Source: Anastrepha obliqua
Lineage: Eukaryota; Arthropoda; Insecta; Diptera; Tephritidae
Direction of reading: 5' to 3'
Length of the DNA: 64,000 nt
Assembly: GCF_027943255.1 (NCBI RefSeq)
Contig: NC_072894.1
Location: forward strand, 134,469,601-134,533,600
Shown here: positions 32,830 to 43,497 of the stretch, one piece after another
Layout: each line of letters begins with the position of its first letter
How positions within the stretch are numbered: position 1 is the first letter of the stretch
Position numbers and translations under genes: made by a program
Notes under the pieces: model-generated
What the model saw: only the letters and a program-made list of their open reading frames with translations
What the model was told of the DNA's origin: nothing
Database searches by the model: none

Positions 32830-34490
32830 CAAAAAAATCCAAACAGGATGTTTTCCGAATACTTTTTAACGCCACAGTAAGAGTTTTTATTCAAATTCAC
32901 GTACTCAACCTCATTTAATTTTGTTACTTTTTCAACCAAAAAACAAGTTTACAAAAAATACGTTTAACCACCCGCCTTCATATGACTCACTCTTGCTGAC
33001 GGCTTTTGGCAAGTCCGCTTCTAAATTGCCAATTTCGTCGGCAAAATAGCTGGGAATTCCTATTAAAAAACAATTTATTCTCAACTCGAAAATACTACCA
33101 AGCAACTGTTAAAAAAAAATTCGGCAGATATCGAAAGAAAGAAAGAGGCGCAACGGCGACGAAAATACCCGGATTAGGAGTCATCAAATAATTTTCAGTG
33201 ACAGCAAACTACCACTACAGAATTTTAATTAGCGCCGAAAAGGTGTAAATTTTATAAGCAATGAAATGTTTGAAAAAACAAGAAAAGGAAATGAAGGAAA
33301 AGCGGAAAGAATGGTTATAAAAATGCAAAATTGTCACGCACCTAAAAATTAGAAACACAAGCACATTCACGAGGATAAATGTGCATACATACATACATAC
33401 ATGCATATACAAACATACATATGAGCATTTATTTACTTATTATTATGTGCACTTAGAACATAAATTGGGCAAGAAATGGTACAGCTATAAAAAGGTAGTA
33501 AAAAAATCTTCAAAAAAATTAACTAAAAGGCGGCTGATAAAAAAAGTAAATAGTGGAGATGGTTACGATTTGATAGAAAGTTCAACGGAAGCGTGATTTG
33601 AGTTTTTAAAGAGTTATAAGTAATTTAAAGTATATAAATGCATGCATGTGTGTATGTGTGGTATATATGTATATACATAGGCGAATGCCTGCGCCATTGC
33701 ATTTATGTTTGTCATGAGATTTGCCTAACACCAACTCCCTGTTTTTTGCTGCAAATTTGATTTGTAGCAGGGAAAATGTGAAAAGCGAGGCTCAAAATGT
33801 AGTTGGGTTCAGATTGATGTGAAAGCTGACAACAAAAGAACGCGCAAACACACGCATACACACACCGGATGACTGTCACTTTTTCCAATAAACTATTTAA
33901 CAGCTCACGAACCCTGCTGCTTCATATCCATACGCACGTACTTACATACCTCACCAAGTGTGCTCAAGTGCCACTGAATGCTCATAGGCAGCTATGCAGA
34001 TACAAATCTACGCTTGTTTTTAAATACGCGCTCATTTATGTACTGTCACAGTGCCTGTCAATGACCTCTACACTCCATTAGATTTCGTATTCCATTTCGC
34101 TGTGCAACAACTCAATTTTTTGAATTAGATTAATCATTTCACTTCTTTTCGTCATCCGTCTACATACTTTTCACACTCGCACTCAATTTCACATTACGCG
34201 CTGTCACACCGTATCACATACCAACTCACAGGCTACACATACGGTTTGTAAGCATCTATGTGCTGTTCATGCAACATTTTCTACACCCGCACACAACTGG
34301 GGAACATTGAATTTCGTTTCAATTAAAAACTTGGTTTGATTTAGCCCAGTAAGTCACCTTCATTTTATTTCAGACTTGCTTAGGTAGGTGTGGATGTATG
34401 TATCAAAATTGTAGAATAACACGCAAAATGCTCAAACAGCGTTTATTTTCTCTGCTCTTGAAAAAAATGTTAACTTCCTCTCTACAAATT
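32830..34490. other. Unique-looking DNA with short microsatellites
   Basis: No gene recognised. A CATA run lies at 33385-33402 and TATG-rich DNA at 33640-33680. The 60-72 codon frames carry no domain. Confidence 0.45.
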
Positions 34491-34499
34491 GTAGATCTC

Positions 34500-34850
34500 A
34501 ACATCAGAACTTGTTTATATCTGCAGCTACGAGTTTAGGATAGCTTCAGTGGATTCTCCGTTCCTTTAGAATGCTTTTATTAGAAGAAAATAATCTCTTA
34601 AAAGGCAGCTTCAATAGCAGATTGCGTAGTCATCTGCACATGATCGTGATATGGTCCACTGACTCTTGTCGTTTCTGTGACCAAGCCCAGGAGACTCCAG
34701 TGCACCTTCTCCTTGAATGCAACGCTGTAACGCGGAGAAGGTTGAGACATCTCGCCCATTTGCAGCCAGAGGAAAGGCACATACGCTCAATCCATCCCAG
34801 CTTAGTCTTAAGTTTAATAAAGGAGCTGGGTTTGGGTGAGCTACTGTGAT
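34500..34850 (+). pseudogene. LINE ORF2 C-terminal segment with CCHC-type finger
   Basis: The 92-codon frame at 34571-34849 includes LLKGSFNSRLRSHLHMI, then STDSCRFCDQAQETPVHLLL and ECNAVTRRRLRHLAHLQPEE, and ends SLIKELGLGELL. The C..C......H....C spacing followed by RR.LR is the usual C-terminal finger of R1/LOA/jockey-like LINE ORF2 proteins. Upstream domains are absent. The termination codon is followed by a short 3' region. Confidence 0.75.
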
Positions 34851-35370
34851 GAGTAGAGGCCACAAAAGAACAAGTGGTCGAAGTGCAGACCTCCTAAAAT
34901 CTAAATCTAATATAAAATCACTAAATTTATTGCTCTCAAACAAAAATCTCCATATAAAATAAAAAACACTTACACTACTTTCAGAGGTTGGCATTTAACT
35001 GAATCAGCTGATGGGCTGACGAAACAAGGGATAAGTTAAAAAAAAACTGAGATTGAGCCAGTGATATACGAAAAAAATCAGCCAATGACACTTCGTTGCC
35101 GCCCGAACAACGACTGATTGCGCGAAGGTGTGTGAAATGATCGTGCAAAATTCGGCTCGTGAATCCCCTCTTAAAGTGGCCAAACCTGATAACACTATCG
35201 TCCTTGATATGAAGTGATTGTGCAATTGTGTTAGTGATATAGGGGAAAAAATCAACACAGTTTTCGCCGATGCTGCTTCGTAGCTAACTGAACAATGACT
35301 GATTGGTCGAATGTGTGGATATGTGTGAAATGATAGTTCAAAGCCGAAGTTCACCTCTTTTTCATCATAG

Positions 35371-36123
35371 TTAAGGGGGGAGCCTGGTTTATAAGGTCAA
35401 AAAATCAATTTTTTTTTCGTTTTAAGCGATTCCTAATATATTTCAGAATATATACACAAAGTTACAGAGCCTAATTCTCAATATTTCCGTAGATACAAAA
35501 TAGCCAAAGGTAGGCGAGCGTTAGGTAGTTACGCTGTGACCGGACAGCTATAGTACAAACTTTATCTTCTTTTCTCGACTTTTCATTTTTATGATTTTTT
35601 TGAATTGGCGTACATGAATGAAAAAAAACTAATGAACCTTTGGAAATGAATCATAGCTTGTTCGCTTCAGTATTAAATTCTCTTCTATTTGAACTAACAA
35701 AATAGATAAAAAAACATTATTCAAGATTTTTATACCAAGTTGAAGTGAATTTTTTTTATAGAAAGGCATTTTTTTCTTTAAAACCTCCAAAAAGTTGGAA
35801 TTTTGGAATTTCTCTCAGTTTTCTTAGTTCATCTAGAATAAAAAATTATGATAATTAGAAATCCATTTGAATTTTTTGCTTTAGATAATAATTACGAGCT
35901 GTATCTTGTACGCCAGTTGGAAACTCCAGCGTTGCAGCGCTCTGCTATTTTCTATGTTAAACATTTTTTTCAATTTATTTTAACCAGTACAAAAATTTTT
36001 TATACTTTTTAAATGTTCATTAAAAGATACAAAAAACTTTGCAGTGCTAAATTAATTTTTTCCTTAAAAAAAATCGCAAAGAGATGCAATTTTTAGACCT
36101 CATAAACCAGGCTCCCCCCTTAA
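35371..36123. mobile_element. TTAA-flanked MITE, copy A
   Basis: The left end is TTAA then GGGGGGAGCCTGGTTTATAA and the right end is its reverse complement (CATAAACCAGGCTCCCCCC then TTAA). TTAA target duplication is the rule for piggyBac-like elements. The 745-bp interior has no transposase motif. A second element with nearly the same terminal repeats (GGGGGGAAGCTGGTCTAGA) and the same TTAA flanks lies at 59339-60029. Confidence 0.8.
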
Positions 36124-36624
36124 AGAGCAAACCTTGTAAATCAATAATCCCTGAAAGAAAACGGCTCACTTGAGCACTCAGTATAATATTCCTCATGCGT
36201 AAGCGAGTATTTCTTCCATGACGAGTAAGCGTTTATACTGACGGCTTCTATGTCTTCCCTAACCCCCATTGAAGTTTTAAAAAATTGTAAAAGGATTCAC
36301 ACAAATAATTCTCAATACATTTTAGAATAGTGTAATAGTATCAGAAATCGGTTCATAATACTTATTAAACGATAAATGGATTTGCAACAAAACTAATTGG
36401 GATTTGCTATGCTACAGTTTTGTTTAGCAAAAATGATATACTCATTATATGTATGTAGTATGGTCGAATTTTTGATCCAAATATTATATTTTGCTATTAA
36501 TAGATTAGTAAATTTTTGAATTGTGAATTCTTGTACCCAAATCTGCCTGCTGCAGTTGTTTATTTTATATACTCGTATAACATTAATTTCACAAAATAGT
36601 AATAAAATTTGTACGTACAATTGT

Positions 36625-36786
36625 CCAACCTTGAGCTATTCAGCTCAGTGCAAGGCGAATCTATACAAGGTGGTGGCATTCGAGCAACAACAAAATTTTT
36701 TTAAATAAATAAAACATAAAATTAGTGCGACACGCGTTCACGATACAACAACAACTTTCAGTTTTACTGGCATTTCTAAATTAACA
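36625..36786. repeat. Dispersed repeat, second copy
   Basis: Matches 6868-7068 in blocks (CGAATCTAT, AAGGTGGTGGCATTCGAGCA, ACAACAAC, TTTTACTGGCATTTC). Ends next to the foldback element at 36791. Confidence 0.6.
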
Positions 36787-36790
36787 CTCC

Positions 36791-36985
36791 GTTGGGCACC
36801 CGGGTCTGGCTAAATTTTTTCGACTTTGGACGTGAATTCAACATATTTCTATTATAGCTAACGGTTTAAGCTTCCAGATATATTAGCTTCCTAAAATTTG
36901 ATTTTCTCTTGATTTATGGATATACATATACTTTTAAAATGAATCCCCGAACAGGACGAAAAAAGGTCAGACCCGGGTACCCAAC
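36791..36985. repeat. Short foldback element (MITE-like)
   Basis: The left arm GTTGGGCACCCGGGTCTGGC is mirrored by the right end, whose reverse complement starts GTTGGGTACCCGGGTCTGAC. After a gap of a few bases, TTTTTTCG is also shared. Only about 140 bp lie between the arms. No target duplication was identified and no coding capacity is possible. Confidence 0.7.
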
Positions 36986-36999
36986 CAATGATTTTAAAA

Positions 37000-38804
37000 A
37001 GGTGTCCAACTTAAAAGCGAGTTGATGAAGAAGAATTCGACTACGCTAATCACACAACATTTTTTAGATGCGCCTTGCATCAGCGTGTATTTTCGCAACT
37101 CTTTTCGCCTTAAAACATAGACACATAAATATATGTATATTTTTATTTACATTTCCTCAGATTATCCGATCACTTTAAACTGAAATGGATTGCACAGCCG
37201 TTTTTTAGTCTAATGTATTTCTAAAGAAACAAACCTAAAATAAATTAAAAAAGCGGCAAAACACACACTTTCTTCTACTTTGCCAAACTAAAAATAGATT
37301 TTAAGAAAACATGCACTAATCAATCATGACACTGTGTCACGTCTCGATAGAGAAAATGTCGAAAAAATAACAGAAAACGTCCAATTTTGTACAGTAGAGT
37401 AAGAAAAAACATCTTAAGAAAAATCACTTTTGTATTTTCAACAAAACACTTACCCGAACCCGGCGCGTACGTGCGCCGTATGTTTATTTAAACAAATCGC
37501 CAAGCCTTGCCACATCACACCGCAGCACGCCACGCCACAACCCGCCGTTGCCTTTGCCTTTGCCCCTTGACGGCGCTGTGCCGCGCTGCCGTACGATTCA
37601 CAGTTCTGCTGCTACCCATTTAACCGATCGCGTCTCGCTGGCCGCCCGGCGCACATGTGTTTACAAATTCAACGGCTGAATGAATGCAAAAGTGGTGTTA
37701 GTATTGTTGCTGCTATTGTTGTTGTAAACATTCGTACATTTGACGCGATCATTGCTGGTTTGTTGGCACAGTGCTACTGCCGTTGTTGTGTTGTTATTGT
37801 TTTTGTTTCTCGTCTTGTTATATTCAGTGTTCACGACTTATCAGCACCTGACCTTTCAACACCGCGTAGCAACAACAATTATGTGGTTTTGGGCTTGCTG
37901 TTTTTTTTTCTTTAATTTTTCCTCGTTTTTCTGTGTGTGTTTTTTTTTTTTTGGTTTTGTGTTTTGTTTTTTTTGGTTTTTGCTTCATGATGAGGCAGAT
38001 TGCTGCTTTTATAAATATTTACATTACCAGCGAACGAATAGCTGGTACGTTGGAGCTGGTGTGAGGAGCGCAAGTGATCCGACTGGGCTGAAGTTTCAAG
38101 AACAACTGACGTTTCGAGGCACAAAATGTCTGCATAAAAATTTTAAATTGTAGGAATGTGCATACATACAGACATATGTACATAAATGTATGGTGGTATA
38201 TAAAGTGGGCTTATCGGTCGACTGACAAAACATACATACACACAAACATACATACATATATATAAGCATTTGTAGATAATACGTGAATAGATGGATATGT
38301 TTGTCCATATGTACGCTTGTATGCACAATATTTATCTCTAGTACGCGAAATGCTTAGCGTAAATATGTACGCAAACAGTTGAAAGCAAAAATATTTTATC
38401 AGAAAAGAAAAATTTCAGTTCAGGTTTCAGCAGATCACAAACTGTAAAAGTTAATATTTGGACGCTGAATGCGAGTGTGAAAACGAGAATGAGAACGAGT
38501 ACACAATCCTAATTAAATTTATGTATTTATGTATGAATGTATGTATGTATGTATGCACATTCATCCACAAGCCGTTAGGAAAAACTAAGATATTTGCATG
38601 CAATGGTTTCAATTTCATTCCTGATAATGGCACACTAACGAAAAACTTGATCATAAATATGTATGTGCGTATGTATGAACATACATTTGTACATATACAG
38701 TATGTGTTAGAGTGTTAGGGTGGTTCTATAGACAAATTTTACTTTAAGATATGGAGGATCCACAGGAAGTTAAGTAATGCGATCAAAGGTAGATAAGTAA
38801 ATAA
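37000..38804. other. Gene-free stretch with a local GC-rich segment and microsatellites
   Basis: Bases 37455-37660 are clearly richer in G and C than their surroundings, with CGCGTACGTGCGCCG and repeated CACGCCAC-type blocks. This could be a host promoter or exon, but no open frame with motifs runs through it. Long T runs lie at 37900-37980. TACA/TATG repeats cover about 38155-38270 and 38518-38560. Confidence 0.4.
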
Positions 38805-39020
38805 AGGGTGGTTCATCAACGAGTTTCTTTTTTAATTAGTTAGTATTTCTACCATACATAGACAGCTATTTCGGGCTGAAAAAAGTGATTGAAACTGTTC
38901 AATAAATTTTGTGATTCGATAAGGAAAATACTATTTTACGGTTTGAAATAAATGTTATTACTCAGTATAGTCTCTCTGGGCATCAATACACTTGTTTTAA
39001 CAAGATTCCAATTTATAAAT
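38805..39020 (-). mobile_element. Mariner end and transposase C-terminus fragment
   Basis: TA followed by AAGGGTGGTTCATCAACGAG (38804 onward) looks like a mariner TIR. On the minus strand, near 39010-38945, the sequence reads DEIYKLESC, a stop, then NKCIDAQRDYTE, like the C-terminal tail of mariner transposases. Only this short piece is left before LINE-derived sequence begins at about 39020. Confidence 0.5.
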
Positions 39021-39021
39021 T

Positions 39022-39222
39022 TCATCCCGAAGTGAGATTCTGGAAGTGCTGCAAAATACATTTCCGTGCTGTGTCTTCGTCTAAGTACCATCCATATCCT
39101 CTTCCATCACTGGTTTTGGATCCATCGGTGTAGTAAGTGTGCTGACATCCCATCAATAGGTTCTCTGGACTTAACCATCCTGTGATACCCAAGCACACTT
39201 TTCTCTGTAGTATATTTTGCAT
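39022..39222 (-). pseudogene. LINE RNase H N-terminal fragment
   Basis: The frame includes KVCLGITGWLSPENLLMG and TYYTDGSKTSDGRGYGWYLD, where YTDGSK holds the first catalytic Asp of LINE RNase H domains. It is bounded by mariner-like sequence on one side and an unassigned coding-like block on the other, so it is a short captured or relic fragment. Confidence 0.65.
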
Positions 39223-39239
39223 AGACTTCGGTGTTTTTT

Positions 39240-39545
39240 TTTCAAAAAAGGCATAATTATCGACTTTCTACGAACCAAAATTGATTTAATAAACTGGAAT
39301 GGTCTTTGGTTTTCAGTTCGTGCCACACAGTTCCTTCAACAATAGATTTTTTGGGCACCAAGTTTGGTAAATAAGCACCGCTTGGAGCCATGATCGCATC
39401 CTGTTAAAATTTATATGTGTTTTGTCGTTGAAACTCGCTTTAGGGCGTAAACGCCAAGAACGATCTGCATTCTTAAAATAGAAATAAGCTGTGTCACTCG
39501 CATGATAAGTCCATAAACCTTTTACATGATCCTGAAAAATTTTCA
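39240..39545 (-). pseudogene. Unrecognised coding-like block
   Basis: From a possible splice acceptor (TTTTTCAG) near 39535 the minus strand reads HVKGLWTYHASDTAYFYFKN, then ADRSWRLRPKASFNDKTHIN. In a second frame it continues APSGAYLPNLVPKKSIVEGT, then VWHELKTKDHSSLLNQFWFV before a stop. The composition and length without stops across the frame change suggest former coding sequence. I do not recognise the family; transposon or host origin are both open. Confidence 0.35.
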
Positions 39546-39574
39546 GTTATTTATTGTATATGTATAAAATAAAT

Positions 39575-39848
39575 AATTGGCGCCTACACTTCTGTTAGGT
39601 GTTTGACCGAGCTCCCCCTCCTATTTGTGGTGTGCGTCTTGATGTTGTTCCACAAATGGAGGGACCTACAGTTTCAAGCCGACTCCGAACGGCAAATATC
39701 TTTATGAGAAGCTTTTTCATAGCAGAAATACACTCGGAGGTTTGCCATTGCCTGCCGAGGGGCGACCGCTATTAGAAAAATGTTTTTATTAATTTTGCTT
39801 TCACCGAGATTCGAACCAACGACCTCTCAGTGAATTCCAAATGGTGAT
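39575..39848 (-). mobile_element. tRNA-derived SINE, copy 2
   Basis: Shares the body of 17826-18113 almost throughout (CCACAAATGGAGGGACCTAC, CCGACTCCGAACGGCA, CACTCGGAGG on the plus strand) and the B box GGTTCGAATCTCGG on the minus strand (about 39808-39822). The A-box end is lost at about 39850. It has ATAAAATAAATAATT in place of a pure AT tail. Confidence 0.75.
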
Positions 39849-39934
39849 CATATTTATATATTTCTATAAAATATGATAAAACAAATCAAACAGCAATAAG
39901 GAGTATTGAACTACTCTAGAAAGAAACCAGCCGC

Positions 39935-40315
39935 AGGATTACCCTTTAATTTCGTACAATAAAAAATGTGTTTGTCTACAGCAGCCTACTACTGGTATAC
40001 ACAAACATTTGATCGCACTCTGGGGGGTTTTTACTCTTAATTCTAGAACAGTCGGTTCCATTCGGTATGAACGGTAACGATATCCGGCCAAGGAACTGAG
40101 TGCTTTATACAAAAGTACTTGTACTAAATAAACAAAACTAATATATGTATAGTACATATCCCAAAACGTGCACACAACCAGATATCCTGGGTTGCTTCGC
40201 CTTCTCACATTAGCTCGCTCTCGAAAGGATGTTCGATGTGGGTGATGGCACATTCTTGCATGCCCGAAGTTTCGAATGGTAGTCACTCACCAGCCCATTT
40301 GCCGACGGCGGACAT
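39935..40315 (-). mobile_element. Possible second SINE with tRNA-like head
   Basis: On the minus strand the right end begins GTCCGCCGTCGGCAAATGGG, then CTGGTGAGTGACTACCATTC. This is close to the head of the copy at 61812-62003 (GCCGTAGCCGAATGG, TTGGTGCGTGACTATCATTC). Further on the sequence is unrelated to the first SINE body, so it may be a different family with a shared head. The B box (ATCGAACATCC) is poor and the 3' end is uncertain. Confidence 0.4.
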
Positions 40316-40354
40316 CCTGAGGCAGCTATCTCTAAAATGCGTCATGTGCAAATA

Positions 40355-41212
40355 CGGGTGGGCCATGTAAAAGTTGCTTTTTGAATCGGCTATAAAAAAA
40401 ACTAATCAATATTTTTTCAAACTTTTTTTTTTTTTTTTTTGAAGATTGAACATTATGAATAAAAAATAATATCGTTCAAATGACTGCCACGACTGGCTTT
40501 ACAGAAGGCCATTCGATCAACCCAATTCTTAAGCACATTTTCGATTGTTTGGGCTCCTATTTCATGAATGGCAACTTCGAATTCGTGTTTTAAAGCATCA
40601 GTCGTCTCTGGATGGTTCGCATAGCATTTTTCCTCAACGGCTCCCGAGGCAGCCAATTGATAGCGGAATTTCGGCTGATTATTCGGTTTTCAAAAACGGT
40701 GGCCAAAAGTTCGAGTGTAACTTTGGCAGTGTGACAAGTTGTACCGTCCTGTTGAAACCAAATGTCGTCCATGTAATCCTCTTCAATTTTTGGAAACAAA
40801 AACTCGTTGAGCATGTCACGGTAACGCTCGCCATTTACTGTAACCGCGGCTCCTCGCTCATTTTCGAAAAAAAAATGGCCCGATGATGCCGCCAGACCAA
40901 AAACCGCACCAAACAGTGACTCGTTGTGGATGCATTTGCTTCTCTACAGTAACGTGTGGATTTTCTGAGCCCCAAATTCGACAATTTTGCTTATTGCAGA
41001 TGTGAAAATGAGCTTCATCAGAAAAGAAGAAGAAGACTCACCACTTTGGAAATAGGTTTCCAATATTTCCCAATTTTGTTCAAGCGTATAGCGTCCCATT
41101 TCATAAATGTCAAACCTTTAAGTAAATTATGAACACATTTGACATGTCATTTGTGTTACCATTCTCAAAAAAATAGCTGGTTCAAAAAGCAAACGTTATA
41201 TGGCTCACCCTA
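40355..41212 (-). mobile_element. DD41D mariner, copy 2 of the GGGTGGGCC-ended family
   Basis: The ends CGGGTGGGCCATG and, reversed, TAGGGTGAGCCATA match those of 2237-2957, with TA on both sides. The protein, in pieces, includes [19 protein letters not shown] (first Asp; near 41000), [18 protein letters not shown], then NEFLFPKIEEDYMDDIWFQQ and DGTTCHTAKVTLELL (second Asp) within 40590-40814, and a C-terminal frame at 40453-40656. The segment with the third Asp (PRSCDLSPLD in copy 1) is deleted near 40640-40665. It is a deletion derivative that keeps more of the middle than copy 1. Confidence 0.85.
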
Positions 41213-41639
41213 TAATTAATTGTCGGCTCCTTCAGGCGTGATCCGATTTCTCTTTTTTCAAATTACTCAAATTTTGTTCCTTTTAATGTATCTTTAAACT
41301 TAGGAGACTTATAGAAATCACATGGCGGATAGTCAACTGTTAGAACATCCTACTTAGCTTAGAAATCTTTTGACAGACGATCGAAAACTACGGCTGTACT
41401 GATGTATCGGATATTGTTAGCTGCATTAGAACTATCGATATCGATAACTATGATTTGACAGCTGAATAGTCTTTAGACTGATCAAATGGGCCATGTAACT
41501 CTTAGCCGCGACGGATATATGGCGAATATGATATTCAAAAACGAATTATCAGTAAGTTATCTACCAGATTATAATACAAAAAAGTTAATTCCAACAACAT
41601 TTTTGTGTGATAGGAAAATTACTTTTATTCAATTCAAAT

Positions 41640-42490
41640 TAAAAAATGTGTGAAAATAATACAATACAAAATTAAGAATCAGTTTACTTTTGCTCGATGT
41701 GACCACCTTTTGCCTTGACTATGGTCTTGAGACTATCCAGAAACGAATTGCAAGCTGCCCGAATCTGACTTACAGGTATTTTGGCCCACTCGCGGGCAAT
41801 GGCTTTTTTCAGCGCCTCGAGCCTGGTGAATCTTTTAGTTCGGATCTTGCTCTTCAAAATGACCCAAAGAAAATAATCCATCGGATTGGCATCTGGTGAA
41901 TTTGAGAGCCATTGTGTGGACATCATGAAGTTCGGAACGTTGTTTTTACCAATTCTTGGTTCAATCGAGATTTGACGGTGCTGAGTCCTGTTGAAACGTC
42001 CATGGTTTGCCACCGAAATGTTTGTCAGCCTACGACTTCAAAGCATTTCGCATATGTCTTGACGCCAGGCGCGATGAAAACGATTCGAGAGCGCCCATCG
42101 GCAGTTACAGCGGACCAAACCATTTCCTATGGCAGCTGCTGCCTCCTGGTGGCAGGTCAATGATTCAAATTCTCGTATGAACGATTGGTCAAATAAGCCC
42201 TATCGTTTTAAGAGTTCAATTGCTCAATTTGAATAATTTTTTGTGAGATTATACGCCTTTTGGGTCTTGTAAAGCTTGACTTTGAGATCATTTTTCAGTA
42301 TGGAGCGGATGCTACGGTCAGCACTTCGTCGGCGGTTTCGCTTCTTATCTTTTTGAACCATTTCACGTGACGTTGCAGTCTTTCGATGACCACCTCCATG
42401 ACGTATTGTGATGGAGCATCATTGCAACGAGTAATGGTGCTATACACAAAATCTTTATTTACTTTAAGATGTTCGAGCAAAATGCTTTCG
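41640..42490 (-). pseudogene. maT-type mariner transposase (DD37D), decayed
   Basis: The minus strand from about 42480 reads LEHLKVNKDFVYSTITRCND (N-terminal helix-turn-helix). In other frames follow EMVWSAVTADGRSRIVFIAP and GVKTYAKC, then a broken second-Asp region. The frame at 41684-42013 has VPNFMMSTQWLSNSPDANPM and DYFLW (third Asp), then REWAKIPVSQIRAACNSFLD and a C-terminus VKAKGGHIEQK. It is clearly related to the better copy at 60354-61280. The first-Asp region is missing around 42140-42250, and several frameshifts are present. Confidence 0.82.
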
Positions 42491-42499
42491 CGTGCTTAT

Positions 42500-43490
42500 A
42501 AACAATACTCTGGACTGTTATTTAGCCAACTAACAGACCGCTAATGCTCGTGCATCAGCTGCGCGAGCGGTCTGAAGTTGGTTACACTTCGAGTGCCGGA
42601 CCCTATATTGCGTATACGAAGGCATCAAGACTTAAACTTTAAACGGGTGATGAGCACTGACGTTAATAGGTACACTCCGTATATTCAATTGTAATATTTC
42701 GCACTGATACTACAAGCTTTTTATCATGGGCGTTTAATCTTGCCTGCCTAATGTTACGTCTCAACTACTAACTATGACTTATTATTAACGTATAAACATA
42801 TCATTGTTTCACCCTCTTTAAGTGATTTATATTTAAGATAAAAATATGTTTTTCAATGTTTTCTTGTACTGTAAGATTAGTATCCAGCTTTCATTTGGAA
42901 AGCCTCTATAGTCGCTTAACAGGGCCCACTCTCACTTTTTCCACTTTGAATTGTGAGTGGTGCTATACGTGAACGCGGTACAATGCGGATGTTTTGTAAC
43001 AAATTTTATACAGACAAAATTTTAAATATTTTTCATTTATAGTTGCATTCTTTAAAGGAAAGTTCTGCATAGCTCTATGTAAACCAGCTGAATGTTGATT
43101 GAATTAAATCACCCCTTTTTCAGCAGCCCCTCTTTTTTGAAGAGTAGGAGTTCACTTACCTACACACATTTACGAAAATTTAAATCCATTAAAAATATTA
43201 AATGTACCCTAATGTTAACAGCTTATGTACGTTACACATTGTCTAACGATCATTCGTACTGCTATGTATGTATGTATGCATACTCGTATAAAAATGAGTA
43301 AATAATTCGTGCATGTGAACAAGCGGTATTTAATTCTATGAACGAGATTAATTGTATGCTGCAAGCAATAGACGATTTATAAACATTTATACATATATAC
43401 ATACCTATGTATGTGTGTATATACATATATTTATATTATATGTGTACACAGATAATCATGTCATGGGGTCGCAGCGCAGTTGCATTCCTA
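42500..43490. other. No gene; strong hairpin at 42526-42581
   Basis: CCAACT..CAGACCGCT at 42526-42542 pairs with AGCGGTCTG.AGTTGG at 42567-42581, giving about 15 base pairs with one small bulge. The hairpin lies upstream of the maT relic and may belong to its terminal region. The rest is AT-rich, with TATG repeats at 43263-43280 and 43405-43425, and no coding motif. Confidence 0.45.
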
Positions 43491-43497
43491 CTATTAA

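Noticed and set aside
37655..38153. Phe-rich frames of 86 and 137 codons
   Set aside because: The Phe content comes from long T runs; two frames overlap and neither has a motif.
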